Source of the DNA: Rotaria sp. Silwood1
Lineage: Eukaryota > Rotifera > Eurotatoria > Philodinida > Philodinidae
DNA: 64,000 nt
Direction: 5' to 3'
Assembly: GCA_905250075.1 (NCBI GenBank)
Contig: CAJNOP010000129.1
Location: 10,005-74,004, forward strand
Under the pieces are notes generated by a model that did not search any database, was not told where the DNA came from, and saw only the letters and a list, made by a program, of their open reading frames with translations. Shown here piece by piece: positions 1-14,500 of this stretch; position 1 is the stretch's first letter; each line of letters starts with the position of its first letter. The position numbers and the translations under genes were made by a program.

Positions 1-50
1 GTCTAACAAGTGCTCAAACACATAAACTATTTAACTACAAGCTTTTTTTT

Positions 51-1887
51 TTATTTATTTGCAGTTAATTCTAGCATTCTTTGAATATTGACTATTTTTT
101 CACGTGGTTTCCCTTTGGCATGACCAAGATTTGTTTCATGTTCATCTAGTTTTTTCCAATCATCATATGAAACACATCGAATTTGACGAGACTTAGCAAG
201 TGATATTAAACCATCACCTCCTGATTTAACATCATGTAAATTAGTCAGACGACCTTGTTCAATATCTTCCATAATTCGTTTAGCAACTGTATGGGCTAGA
301 ATATTAAAATAAAAATAATAAACAATCAACGTTACTATTAGTAAAAATAAAACTTGTCATACATTCTGTTGTTGTTTCAGCAATCACACCTCGAGCTCCT
401 CGTCCAATCCAACCAGTACAATAGAAACCAGGTCGATCATCGATACGATTTTGTCGATTTCGAATAATACCACGTTCTGCATCAAATGGTAACCATGGAT
501 CGATCTATATTCAAATTAAACTATTCAACAAATAATTCAACATCAATAAACGGAAAGATGGCGTCTAAGTACAAACATACTAACCCTGTCTCACTCTATA
601 CCACATTATCGATTATAACATATATTTATGTTCGCAATGAATGAGAAGAATAAAAGAAATTTTCTTAAATCTTACTTGGATACCCGAATAACCAATACTT
701 TTAATAACAAGACCACATGGTATTGTTTCTATAGTTCCATTTTGTTGAACGGGTAGATTTGGATCAGAAAAATCACAATTAGCTACAGGTTTTGTATGTT
801 CAAAATCAACACTTTCAACAACTGTTTTTCCATTTAATTGTTTTGGACGACGCCAAAATTTTAAATACCAAAATCGTTCAGCATTATCTTTCGACTGTTC
901 TATACATTAAAAATTATTTTCTTAATTAATAATTATAAATTTTAAAATATTTAAACAAACTTGTTTGAGCTGTTTTTAACATTAATTCCGTTAATCTTTT
1001 TCTTGGTCGTTCTAATTTATCAATCATAGTTTGATCAATTTGATTAAAATCATCTTTATTTAACATTGATTTTACACCATTTAATTTAGTAAGTTCACGA
1101 AGTTCTTTTATAGTAAATGATACTTGCATTGGTCCACGTCGACCAACAAGTATTACATGTCGTATTCGACTTTGACGAAGTGTATCAAGTGCTATATCAG
1201 TTATATCTGTTTTAGCTAAATCATCAATAGATGAAAGAAGAATTCGAGCACAATCAAGTGCTACATTGCCCATTCCTATAATAATAGCTCGATCTGTATG
1301 ATCAAGTTGTGGTCGAAGTTGAGAATTTTCTGGTACACCTATTTGAAAAATTCTATTAGTATAAATTTAAAAAAAAGACATTTCTTTGTTTTTTTTTTGA
1401 TTTTACCATTATACCATCCAACAAAATCTTTAGCAGAGAAAACATTTTCTAATGCTGTCTCACCAGGAATATTTAAATTACGTTCAACAGATGAACCATA
1501 AGCAAGAACAATAATATGATAAAATTCTTGTAATTCTTTTAATTCAATTGTTTTACCAATATGAACATTTCCAATAAAACGTACATCTTCATGTTCAGCT
1601 ATTTTTGTAAATGTATGTATAACATTTTTTACTTCAGGATGATCAGGTGCAACACCATATCGAACAAGACCAAATGGTACAGGTGCTTTTTCAATGATAT
1701 CAATTGTTGCTGGAACTGTCTGACGAAGTTTAAGTAAATTTTGTGTCAAATAAAAACCAGCTGGACCACTGCCAACAATACAAATACGAATAGGTGATGA
1801 AGGTAATGTAGAATTATTTGCAACTATAGAAAATGATCGTCGAATAAGACAAGGAACAAAACAACGTCGTATAACATGTGTAAACAT
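51..1887 (-). CDS. FDXR: Mitochondrial adrenodoxin (ferredoxin-NADP+) reductase
   Basis: FAD enzyme that passes electrons from NADPH to mitochondrial ferredoxin for Fe-S cluster, haem and steroid chemistry. Five exons: 1887-1407, 1338-961, 899-676, 504-363, 295-51; joined frame 489 aa (human about 491). The N-terminus ([19 protein letters not shown]) is basic and hydrophobic, like a mitochondrial presequence. The FAD-binding motif GSGPAGFYL is near residue 39, followed by [17 protein letters not shown]. The NADP-binding motif [13 protein letters not shown] spans the exon 1-2 side of the protein, followed by [19 protein letters not shown]. The C-terminal part keeps [15 protein letters not shown]. 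The frame is open upstream of residue 1 but has no ATG there; ATG 1887 follows an AG 9 nt away, fitting a spliced leader acceptor. Last gene of a four-gene minus-strand run. Family identity is clear. Confidence 0.95.
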
Positions 1888-2253
1888 TGACAAGATCTTA
1901 AGAATACTTCTAGAAAAGATCAAAAATCGTCAAAAGTTCTTTTCTCCCACAAAACTCTTTATTTGTTTTTCTTCGAGTTGCAATCTTTTTCTATGATAAA
2001 TATACGGACTTCAACCTTGACCAAAGTATTCATACAAGAAATTGAGCCCGATCGAACATATCATGTGAGAGAAAGAAAAGGGAAATGCTTCATTCTTTTT
2101 ATTCAACGATTACTTTTCAGAAAAACGAAAAATTTACGAGTAAAAATTTAAACATTTAAGTTTTATTTCTTTTGTTATTCTTCACGTTTATTTTATGACA
2201 TGTTTTCTTTTCACACGAAATATACAATAATACAGAAAAAAAATCGAATGATT
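1888..2253. other. Spacer between MED6 and FDXR
   Basis: 366 bp between the MED6 stop and the FDXR start, both on the minus strand. It holds the AG just upstream of the FDXR ATG and probably the MED6 3' end. I see no coding sequence. Confidence 0.5.
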
Positions 2254-4109
2254 CTATTTTTGAGTTTTTTGTTTTTTAACTTCGATCATAGGTCGTTCGC
2301 TGGTATTTGATTGTGAATCAGATGGTGTACGTTCTTCTTTTCCTATGATGTAAAAAAAAATAAGTAGAAAATTGATTATGCTTTTGTTTTTAATCTTCAA
2401 ACTACGTACGTGGAAGATTAGTATCGCCACCAGCAATAGCTGTAGGTTCATTATTCGTTGTTGAAGGAGGTATTGCAGTTTGTGCAGTTGTTCCAGCTGG
2501 TATTCGTGGTCGAAAACGTTCATGATAATTAGGAAATATTGCATCAAAACGAGCACGTTGAGTAACTGTTAAGACTTTATCTTTTGATGAATCTTTCTTT
2601 GTTAATTCATCTATATTATTGAATGATAGATTTTTTTAATTTAAAACATATTAAAAGAAACAAACCAGATGAATTATTTGTTTTCCAATAATAACCTGAT
2701 GAAGGATGATAAGCAGCTCTTTGTGATGCTAAAAAAAGATAAATTAATAAAGATTATTTTCGTTTACGATATGAGAATTATCACCTTCATCAAAAGCTTT
2801 GCCAAAATGATGAACAGCAGTTAACTAAAACAATCAAATGAATAAAAAAAAAAAGATAATTCATTATAATAGAATCTTTACCAATCGATGACTAATAACA
2901 GATGCTGCATCAGGAGCTTGATAAATATGACCTGGTGCAAGAATATAATATTCTTGAAGTGGCCTTACTAAAAAATAGTTTATTAAATACATTAAATAGA
3001 TATATATATTCGAGATCATTGTAATATAGTGTTGAATAGATAATAAAAATTCGAATTTTATGATCAAGTATTGAGATATAAGCAAGTTTCATACTAGTTC
3101 GATTTAATTTTGAATTAAAACGAAAAATTACCAAGGACATATCAGAACAAAACTACTCTGCAAATAGATTATATCCATAGTAATATATATCTACCTCATG
3201 AACATTGGAATAATCAGCCTGCATAACAAAACAAAAACATAATTCTAACAATATCAATGCGCTCGACACATCTACTCGGAACGTTGATGTGTTCCACAAC
3301 TATGTTCTTAACGAAAAATAGGAATTAAATGATCGTTACTCAATAATTTTCATGTAAACCTACATTAGTCGTCAGAATATGACAAACTGAAGTAGGTCTT
3401 ACATGACCATTAAAGATATCACTCCTAATAGAAAAAATGTATATGTAGGTCGAGCTAGAAATAAAACCTGGATGAAATGTCTCTTTGGAACTTACTAATA
3501 AGGAAAATATCAATTCAATTGGCAAGTCACACTTAAGAATCTATCCTCGATAGCTTAGAAATGACGAAAAGGATAGTTTTTTATGAATAGGTCGCTAATT
3601 ATCCGACGTCGAGATGATCAACACCGTATCAAATATTCTCTTTTAATAATTCGTTTTATTTATGTTGGACTACGTACATTCATTTGGTCCTTCACGAAAA
3701 CTTTTTCGAATAATATATAAAACTGGATCTTGTTGATGTATAAGTGCATATTCAATACCCGTTGCATTTAACTAAACAAAGCAAAAAAAAATAGAATTTT
3801 TAATAAAATGAATGAATCTTTCTCGTACCATAGCTTCAACTGGAAGATTTTTCATATAAATTTGTTCATTTAAACTCGATCGATCATAAAATGGATTTCC
3901 TATTTGACAAAAATAAGCTAATGCTGTTTCTTGACTTAATTCTGTATTGAAATGTTGAAACCATGATAAATCACTCCAATTAAGATTTAGAAGACTTTCT
4001 AGATATTTATTTTAAAAATTTCATTTTTATCTATTTTATTCAATAAGAATAAAAAAAAGTTCTTTTTTTTCTGTCATGATTTACCCTTTGATAAATCCAT
4101 CTGAGACAT
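2254..4109 (-). CDS. MED6: Mediator complex subunit 6
   Basis: Head-module subunit of the RNA polymerase II Mediator. Eight exons: 4109-4085, 3998-3829, 3771-3678, 2967-2882, 2824-2785, 2728-2666, 2610-2410, 2342-2254; joined frame 255 aa (human 246). Diagnostic blocks: LNLNWSDLSWF, YFCQIGNPFYDRS, GIEYALIHQQDPVLYIIRK, LRPLQEYYILAPGHIYQAPD, then LLTAVHHFGKAFDE and AAYHPSSGYYWK. The tail is Thr/Ser-rich and ends in a basic VKKQKTQK. Introns are 50-70 bp except one of about 710 bp (2968-3677) and one of 186 bp. The ATG directly follows CTTTGTAG, so it looks like a splice or spliced-leader acceptor rather than a normal 5' UTR. Lies 237 bp behind SETDB1. Identity is secure. Confidence 0.95.
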
Positions 4110-4149
4110 CTACAAAGCACAAAATCGAATAATGATCACATGTATGTAT

Positions 4150-4300
4150 ACATATATATATATATATATGTTCAAATTTGTTTTTGTTTTTCTCATTCTT
4201 CAAAAAAAAGAAGAAGAAGAGAAACAAAATTTTATCAACAAAAAGAAAAAAAAATGGAAAAAAGAAAACAAGACCGAAAAGAAAAAGACACTATTCTACA
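4150..4300. repeat. (TA)n followed by purine tract
   Basis: A short TA dinucleotide run near 4156 is followed by an A/G-rich tract (AAGAAGAAGAAGAGAAAC and similar) in the SETDB1-MED6 spacer. The reading frames across it are low-complexity and probably not coding. Read on the minus strand it is a pyrimidine tract upstream of MED6. Confidence 0.5.
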
Positions 4301-4346
4301 AAATCTGTTTTGTTTTTGTTGTGTTCTATTTAATTATGATCAAAGA

Positions 4347-7300
4347 CTAGAGAACTCGACGACGACATTCAGCTGAACCACAATGACAATCCATTCGACG
4401 ACCAGCTATTTCACCGACTGTATAATTATAATCCCAACTAAACAAAACAAAGAAAAACATAAATAAATTTTTTTTTTATAAATTAAAATTTCTTTATGTC
4501 ATACCATAATTCTGTGCCTGATCGAATTGTTTTTGTAGCAAAAAATCCTATCCATGGAAAATGTATATCATGTGTCTAATTAATAATAAAAGAATTTTAA
4601 TATAAAATAATAAACAATTCAATATAATTTACATCAACAAAAACATTTTGTACAGCTATATTTGGTGAACATGAATGATTAAAATATCGTCCTATATTAC
4701 CAACTAATTTAGCATCAAGTGTATATACAACACCATCATAATCAGGTAATAATGTACGATTTAATGTTGAATTATTATCATTATCTTCACATATTGTTTT
4801 CGATGATTTTTTTCCATCTTTTTTTAATAATTCACGTGCACGTGATTGAAGACTAGCATTTCGAAGACGTGTACTAGCTATATTGAAATGAAATTATTAT
4901 ATTTAAAGTCTGTTTTAATAGAATTATTTATTCATCAGATAATCAATTGTTTGATTTTACATCTTTTTGAGAAAAAAAAATTCAAAGCTATTCATAATGG
5001 AAATTAATTCGATATCATTAAATTACGATTACTATTATGTGTCCTAGTACATTGTGGTTAGACCTGAATTTCATTACTTCACATCGTACTGGTTAGATTG
5101 TCAACGAACCAGATATATCCATTATATTTTGCGACCTCTTATAAACAAAAAGAACTTTTTATAAAGATGTTGGTTCGTTTTAGATGCTATTCTTTGATAT
5201 AATATAAGTTTGACAAAATGTTTGCTCATTTATTAGCCGAATCTTTTATTCGGTTAGAATAAGAATTTTTCAAATTTAAGAGTTATCAGTCGAATTTCTT
5301 TGAAACTGGACGAGCTTCAAACTACAAGTCATTTGTCAACAGTGAGTATTTGGGTAAAGCATACAGTTCCAATTTAGATAATTTTCTTGATTTATATGAC
5401 AAAACAGACTTGTGAAGTGATCTCGACTATTCCTGAATGATTGTTCTAAGCCTGCAGAATTAAAATGTGAAACACGATGTAACAGTTTAATAAGAAACTA
5501 TTTCATAAAATCGTATATCAACAATTGCAGACTGTTTTATATTTACCTGATTCAGTACTAGACGGAGATGTATCACTTCTGTCTTCTTCTTCATCATCCT
5601 GTTCTAAATTGCCACCATTCTGTTCTTCTTCGGAATCATTATTAATATTCTGCAAAGCACAAAAAAATAAAACAATTATCTCATGTTCTTTTCTTTTTTC
5701 AATTTTAATATTTACTTCAAAAAAATCTAAATCTGCTTGATATTCATCACCAAGTAATTTTCCTCGTTCATCAGCTTGTTCACTAGTAAAAATTTCACCT
5801 GAATAAACACTAATAAATGTACCTATTGGAAGATCATGTAATGTTCGTACACCCCAACCACGTCCAACAGTTTTAAATAACTATTGAAAAGATAAAAAAA
5901 AACAATTCATTTCATTTCATTTATTTAATTGAAATAATTACTTGAAGTTGTGCAATAATACCATTTTGTACAATACGATTTGAACATGTTTGTTTATTAC
6001 ATGCACATCTACTATTACATTCATAAATACCTCCAGGAACATTTTTATGTAAACGTCGAAAACGATAACCAAGTTGATGTAGAATTTCTGATTGACTCTT
6101 ATGTTTAGCTTTCATTGCTTTAACACGTTCATCACCAATTAATTCAGCATATTTCAACGTACGCAACCAACCTAATCAAATAGATATTTCATCATTCAAG
6201 TAGAATTGTTGCACTGAGAAAATATTTCTGAATAAAAAAAAAAAAGATGTTCCCGAATTCTCTTCAGCAAACTGTAGCCAATCTACAAAAGGTTGCAAAA
6301 TAAAAAACATAGTAAATTTATATAAGTTTTTAAGTTCTCGAACTATTCAATTGTTTTTGAGTTGAGATTATTTAGTGCAGAAACATAGACCTTAAGAAGA
6401 TTAGTTGCAAGTTTTTCGGTTTGCTTCTATTCTGAAATTAAAACACTAAATCTCTTGATTCATAGCTAATATTACTACTTAAAAGTAGTCAGATGTATTC
6501 ATCCCCGATACTTATGACAGATAGCAGGTTTTAATAAAAGAAAAGCTTCATTCACTTTTGAATAACTTACAAGCACATTGCACTCTATTTCTACATCCAT
6601 CTGTACAAGTACAACATGTCATTGTTGGTTCATTTGTCACCATATTAACACCTGCAACAGGTGTTCGTTCAACACGATATGTAAATGCACTTGGTTCTTC
6701 AATTTTTCCTGGTTCTTTATCAACTTCATTTACAACTGATATTGGAACATTTTCTTGTCCACTTGATATATCTGAATTAATTATTTTACCATCTGGACAA
6801 TAATGTTGTTTAACATTAACTTTACTATCATATACAAATAATTCAATTGTTAATTTTGATTTTGTTTCATGAAGATAATTATCAACTTGAGTTTGACTTG
6901 AAAGTTTTCTACCACCTTAAAATAATTCATACAAAAAAAAAACAAAGAAGTTATTTTAATATTGAACATACATGGTGCACAATAGATAAATGCTGAACGT
7001 GTTACTTTAAGACGAACATCACCAACTTTTCGAACTCGTAAATTATCAAGCATTGTCCAATGACATGCAAATGGTTTTAAAAATGGATTCATTGTTCGTG
7101 GTAATTGATGAAAATGTTTTTCAGCATAAACAACACATTTATGTGAACAATTATGTGGATGAAATTCATATGAATAATGAAGAAGAAATTTTTCAGCTAA
7201 TTCAAGAAATAATGGATTAATTACTACTTTTGCATTTATATTTGTCTATATAAAAAAAAAAGCGTTTTTTTTATAAAATTTTTGTTTGTAAAAACGAAAA

Positions 7301-10300
7301 CAATACATACGTGACTTGAACGTAATTGCATTGTTGTTGTAGTACCATGATTTGATGAAATTGATGATGAAGATGATTGACGATGAAGATTTATGGAAGA
7401 GGAATGATCATTAGGTAAAGATGATGATGACGATGATGATAGTAATGTATTAGATGTTGAATTATTTGATTGACGTGGTCGTAGTGTTCGTAAACCAGTT
7501 GGAATCGATGCGGTTGATTGAAATGAGGAAGGTTTTCGAAGATCTTGTTCACTAGATATTCGCGGTCGTTTTATAGATCCTTAAAGAAAAAAAAAATTTC
7601 AAATATGATAAATACATCACAATGTATCATTTCTCGTATAATGCAACAGTATTAGTAGATCTCGAAAGCAAAAGAATCTATGACAAAAGATATTGAATTT
7701 CGTCTTCGATGTGCGTGATCTATTTTCAGATATTCAAGTTTTACTAGAGAGTTATTTATTACGTCCTAAATTTTGATATGAACCTGTCATTCAAAATTTT
7801 AAAATATAGGCGAAAAATTGCATTTTACAATTAGTTCAATTCATTATGGCCTATCGATTGTATTTCATATAAAATTGATTCTGAATATACTTGAAACAGA
7901 CCGATTGAAATTCTTGACTTAACTAACGAAAAATCAATATGTTTATAATATATCAATTAAGCAATCAATCCTACGAAGATATACTAGAATGTAAGATTCA
8001 TATAAACCTGAAAATTTCTAATTGTAACAACTCCTATTTTAGTTTGTTATTGCTTTACTTGATTTCTTTCAATAATGAAAGGATGAGATTTTATAAAAAT
8101 TGGTATTTTAAATTCACTCAAAATGATCCAAGGTTCTTCCATCGATTCTAAGTATGATTCTGACAATCTAAAAAATTCGTTAACTAAAGTTCGACATGTT
8201 CATCGTAGAACTCTATATTTTAACATTATACACTACTAACTCGTTTCATCTATATCATCAATAGCTTGTTCAGCTGTTCGAATAAATTTTCCTTTATTTA
8301 TTGCTGTTGTTGTTGTCGATATTGTTGTTGGTGCTGATTGCATTGTTGTTTGATCATTAAGACAAATAATTTCCGGTGCATTTGTTCGTCTAGCTGATAA
8401 ATGTTGTCTAGCTGTACGACGAGCAAAACCATTACTAGTTGCTTTATTTTGTGTTGAATAATAATTATGCATTTGATCAAGTAATGGTGAACCACGATAA
8501 AGCCATATACGTTGTTTACTATGACTTAATTCAATTTGCATCATTGAACCATCAATTTGTATAACAAGTGCATGTATAAATAAATTATGATTAAAATTTG
8601 TAAATATATTTCGTACTTTAACAAGTGAACCTTCTTTAGCTCTTAACATCATACGTTCAGGATATGATGCAAAATATCTTTCAAGAAAATCATTTTGACA
8701 TTCATGTGTATGTGTTAAAAATGTTTGATCAAGACATATATGTATATGTGATGATGGATGATAATTAGCTGACATATTTGTTTTATCATCAGTAAAAAAA
8801 ATTAAACAACGATAATCATTATTTTTTCCTGGTTCTTCACCAATTAAACCATAACGACGGCAACCTGTTTGTGAATCAAATATAAGTACACGTAATTTTA
8901 ATGGTAATATAACATTTGATTCACATGGTTTAGCAAAATAAAGCCATTTTGTTGGTATATCATATGTTTTACCCGTTATTTCATCAAGTATATTTATTGT
9001 TTTTGTATGTATTAAATCAGCTATAAATGTATTTGTTATACCTTTTAATGGTAAACGTAAATCAAGATCATTTTTAATAAGAAGATTTTCATGTAAATAA
9101 ACCATATGTAAAGGTTTATAATTAATATATTTTGGACGATTTATTGTTTGTGCTGGTGTTGAACTTATATGTATAATACTATCATCTTTATCATCATTAT
9201 CTGTATTAAATAATAAGAAAATATCATGTATAATATGATTATTTTCATTTAATTGTTTTGATATTTGTTCAAATTTAAAATAACTTAATTGTTCTAATTC
9301 AATTATAATCGCACAAAAATATTTTAATGTAAAACGTCTTTTTAAATTTTCAATTAAAAAATTTGTATAATTTTCTATGATAGATTTTGTATCATTTTTA
9401 TTTTCAAGATTTATTTGTAATGTTTTAGAAGAAAAACATATATCATCAAATTCTAAATAACGTTGCATACATATACGACTAAAAGTTTCTAACCATTTTA
9501 TATCGATTGTTTGAAAATTTATTGTTGAAAATAATAAATGATAATCTTCAATTTGTAATAAATCAAATAAATGAAGAAGAATTGATTCGACTGTTGTTGA
9601 TTGACGGAGCTTTTCTAAACACACACACAAAAAAAAAAGAAGAGCTTCAATTAAATAGTAAATAGATGAAAAACATAAATTGTCGTATATGAATCAAACC
9701 ATCGAAACGGCGTATTACTCTAGTATTTATTGAAGTTGGATTATTGAAAAAAGTTTTAATTTTATTAACAAGGTAAAGTCCATGAATGTGATGACTTACT
9801 AATCAAGTTGATATTTTGTCTAATAGAAACTTGTAGAGATTCGTTCTCATGCATTATCCTTTTCAAAGTGATGTATTCTTCTTGAGATATCGGATATTGA
9901 AAACGCTGAGTTTTCTTACTTTTTCTTGTTGCATGTAACTATTCTTGAATGTTCATAGCTTAAGAAGAACATATCCTTTTGAACTGAAATTTGCCGGTCA
10001 CTCTAATGTCGACAAGACTTATCTATAGACAAAATTTCATATTGATTGATTGACGATTCATATTTGAACACTTGTCTTTGTAAAAGGATTTCGGCTGATT
10101 TGACCTTTTTAATTATCCAGATAAATGATTCCGGTGATCAGATTATTCTAACTCCTGTCATAATCAAGTAAAATTGTAGATTGAAATTAAGTGGAAAGAA
10201 AGGCTATATACAGGTATGCTCTCATCATTGTCTTTGTCTCATTGATATCGAATTCTGTTTATAATATAGATTTGTGCATTGTGAGAAATCAAAGTGTTTC

Positions 10301-11275
10301 TAAAACGTATACGATTCTTTTATAATAGTATTATTTTTCGAATGAATTTTTTCTAAGTAAGTTTTAGAATTTTTCCTGCATGATTCTTGTTCTACTATGA
10401 TCAATATTTTGCTATCGAACAGAGACACAAACGATCAACTTTTATTCATACTCAATACAAATTATCATTTAAATCAATACTGATTCTTGCTTTTAGTAAA
10501 TATCGATGATTAACAATCAGTTATTCCTCCGTAGATATATATTAGACTTATCAAAATTTCATATTAACTACTGAGTCATGTAGTCGAATTGCACACGTGT
10601 ACTAAAATGAAGCTATCGGATACTTAGTAATACTATTGGGATTAAAAGTTAAGATATGCGAATCTTTTTTTGAATAATTCATGTATATTCCATAACAATG
10701 ATATGCGATTTTTAGTAGACAATAGTCAAAACTGTAAGGCATCTATTTACAAGCAACAACTTTTGTCAGAATTTGTCCGGTAAGAATATTTCGCAAATGA
10801 ATAAATACCTTAGAATTTGTGCTATGGATTGCAGAAAACAGCATGCTATTATCTTGCATTTTGCATGAATTATTTAAAAAAAAAAATATTCAAAGTGTTT
10901 CGACTTCTGGGTATCAAAAAAACAAATAGTAAAATTTTTCTATTTAATTTCAACAAAAGCAATGTAAATATCTTTTAGTAATATTTCAATTTAAGAAAAT
11001 CAGACCCACTTACCTAAATACTTTCGTTCATCATCAAATGGTTTTAACACACTGTCAATATCCATTCTAAAATAAAACAAATAATGTATGAAGACAAAAA
11101 AAAAAAAACAAAAACTTTTCTATTTTCATCTTCAATTAATTTTTCTCTGAATACAAACAATCCTCATATATAAATCTTTTATAAGTTTGTAGTCTTAATA
11201 TCAGAGATATTTACATACATATTCATTTATTTCAACTTACCGTAATAAATTAGTTTGACGTCGTTCATTTGGCAT
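4347..11275 (-). CDS. SETDB1: Histone H3K9 methyltransferase, SETDB1 family
   Basis: Nuclear lysine methyltransferase that silences genes and transposons by H3K9 methylation. Twelve exons: 11275-11241, 11066-11014, 9614-8241, 7579-7311, 7245-6972, 6915-6571, 6171-5942, 5880-5716, 5649-5547, 4877-4633, 4575-4505, 4437-4347; joined frame 1084 aa. Tudor repeats lie at about residues 215-405 ([43 protein letters not shown]). An MBD-like segment ([18 protein letters not shown]) falls near 650-670. Pre-SET cysteines include [17 protein letters not shown] and [17 protein letters not shown]. The SET domain is split: [23 protein letters not shown], then an acidic Ser-rich insert, then [11 protein letters not shown] and ELCWDYNY. 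Post-[16 protein letters not shown] ends the protein. Introns 7580-8240, 9615-11013, 6172-6570 and 4878-5546 are long and show no other gene. Bifurcated SET plus tudor and MBD separates it from SUV39-type enzymes. Confidence 0.95.
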
Positions 11276-11568
11276 TATATCTAAAAATTGTTTGTCATGA
11301 CGAGATAAAAAAAAAAAAGAAAACAGAATTTCTTCTCTTGATTTGTTTTTTTTTTATACATCTTAATCTCATTTATCAAAAACAAAAAACACAACAACAT
11401 CAACATTAAATAGACTTGAAATAAAAAAAAAAAATCATTATACACAAATGCATGCAAAAAGAAATAAAAACAATAATAACCATAGGTTATTGAACAAAAA
11501 AAAACAGTTACATAAAAAAGAAAGAAATTTTTCTATATATACAACGAGATTTTTTTCTTTTTTATTTC

Positions 11569-14500
11569 CTATGTATCAGATATTGGACTATATAGAGGAG
11601 TATATTCTTCTTCATGTACATCATTTGGATAATAATGTTTAAGTCTTACATGCCATGCAATAGATGTTACAGCTGATAGAGAACGAAATTGATGAATAAC
11701 ATTTCTGGGAATAAAATAAATATCCTTAACAAAAACAAAAAAAACACATTATATATGAATTATAAGAATAAAACAAAATATTTTTTATTTACATTATCAT
11801 AAAGTGGTAAACGAACATAACGAATACCTTCACGTCGTAATTGATTAAGTTTACCATCATCACACCATTGTAAACACTAGATGAAAATACAGGTATTAAT
11901 CATAACATAATAGAAAAGTGCTAAGTAAATTTTGTATAAAGTTTTATCAAAAACATCAAACGATATTCTAATATCACTTTTCAATTAAACTTGATAATAC
12001 GAAAAAAAAATGTTCTCTTTCAATCTACACAAAATCGATAGTTTCTATCGAAATCTACATGTCAAAAACATTGAGATAAAGGTGTTAGATGTAGAATTCG
12101 TGATATTTTTTAGGAGTAGGTAGAGTCTAAAATTCAGCAGAAGATGCTTTTATTCTCAGAGTACTAGAAGTGGTAACCCGAGGAAATGGAAAAGAACGTA
12201 TCCCATTGTGACCTGTCCTCTGCCGAGACAGACAACCCACTACAAGGCCGTCCCTTTGTCACTTACTTTTAAAAATAGACTAACGGTATTTCAAAATTTC
12301 GCTTTTAAACAGAATAAGTTAGCCATCTTGGTGTTGTGCACACCGAAAGCATACAAATTTTTCTACCTTACAATCATCATAATAATCAAGGTTAAATGAA
12401 AACTGGGTCTTGAATATTCATTTTTCAAACCTCTACCACAAATGAATGTGATTAGTCCAATGTTGACCAATCAAATTTCAGTATACAAATATGCACCTGA
12501 TTCTTTTCTTTCTATTGTTAATAACCTCAGTTGCCTATCTCATTTCTAGCAAAATCTATTCGAACTATATTCCCATGACTCTTATTTGTTTTTGATTTAT
12601 TAAACTTACTTGAGATATAGGTGGTTCATAAATATCAATTTTTAATCGTTCAACAATTTTTTCAAAATCTTCAGCATGAAAACAAACAACATCTTTAACC
12701 ATTCGATTAACTGTTGATCTTTAAAAAAAACAAAAAAACGAAAGAAGAAAATAAATCCATTATCAATTTCTATAACATACGGTGTTCCAACATGTACAGC
12801 TTTTAATATTCCAACAGCAGCTGTTGTTTCAAGTCCATCACTATCACAATGATCACTATGTGGTTTTGTACGATCTTCAACAAGTACTTCACGTGGATCT
12901 GTTCCACGACCAATAAATGTTAAATTACGTAATTCATTAGTCATACGTTTTTTTGGATGACATATTTTATGTTCAGCTGTTGGTACATATTGTTCACCTG
13001 GTCGTACCCATAAAATAGGTCCATCATTTGAATCTGTTCGTGATTTTAGTTTTTGAGATGATAATGGTCCCCATGGCATAACACATTGAAGAAATGGATT
13101 TTCTTCAAGTTTATCAATAAATGTTGGAAAATAATCACCTAATAGAATATATAGATATATAAAAACGATGTTTTAATTATGAATCTATTACTTATACTAT
13201 GACCTAGTATTTTATCAATGATAGTTGGAATTTAAGTACAATGATGAATGACCGTTATGGTTCATTTGTTTTACTTTTCCTTTTTGTTATATATATGATC
13301 GTGACCTTGACTGTATGTATATATATATATAAAGAAATAATCATTAGTATAAAACATGAACTAGTTGAACAAATATGATTGATCGAAACATGATTTGTAT
13401 AGAATACGATCATTTAATATAACAAAAACAATTGTTTGTAAAGAAGAAACAAATGAAATTTTTGTTCAGGTAGAACTCAAATTAGAATTCTAGGAAATTT
13501 TTATACTTATAATAAGTAAAAATAGAAAGAATTATGGTAGACTTACGAGAGAAGTCTTTCAACTGATTAACTGTTTTTTTTTTGTTTCGAAATAATTACA
13601 TCATATAGACCCTAATAACCTATGAATATCTTTTAAGAAGAATTCGAGCCGTAAGCTTATCAATACATTTTTATTATGAAGAAACTAAAGCATTGTGTAG
13701 AATTTTTATGAAACAAGATTAAGTTTGAGATAAATGCCCCTAGTGGTTATTTTATTGGTAAATAAAAGTGAAGAATAAATCTTTCCGATTGGTTATCACA
13801 CAACAGGATTAACAATGTGAAAAACTCTAAGAAAATCTCAGTAGATCTTCACAATATCTACTATTCATTTCAAAATAGAATATTTTCTACTGTTGTTTAA
13901 ATAACTTCTTATAAGAACATGATAGAAACTATTCAAAGATAAATATTAATAGCTGCTTCTTCGGACAATCACAGATGAATTGGCTGAGATCAAGATTCTC
14001 AAAAAAAACTCTAAAGGAATAAGCTAGAAACCTCAGTTTTGCATTGATTGAAAGAAAATAACTTCTGAAAGTTTCCATTAAGAATTTATCTGATCAAACC
14101 ACGATATACTTTGATATTTTCGAGTCTTCTCCCTTGAATAAGAAAAAATCGTAGATCTCTATCCTAACATAAAAATTCTTTCTTACCACATTCTTCTTTT
14201 CCCGTAACAGTACCAACTAATGATATACTCATTAATGGTCCACATCGAAATGTACCATTTGAATATGTTTGTACAATACGATTTCTATATTCTCCCATAG
14301 TTGTTGTTAAAATTTCTTTTGAATTAAATATATTTGTTGTTTTAACAATCATTTTTGGATATGTTAAACTAAAATAATCAACTAAATCAGGTAAATATCT
14401 TGCACCATCATGTACAACACCAATAGCATATTTAGCACGTTGATTAACTTCACCATAAACAAGATTAAAAAAATAATTAACAAATAAATGAGCATTTTCA

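Noticed and set aside
1963-2151. 62-codon frame upstream of FDXR
   Set aside because: No domain, no splice context, lies in the promoter-side spacer on the opposite strand.
4132-4376. Lys/Glu-rich frames on the plus strand
   Set aside because: Products of the TA and purine tracts; they overlap the SETDB1 stop on the other strand.
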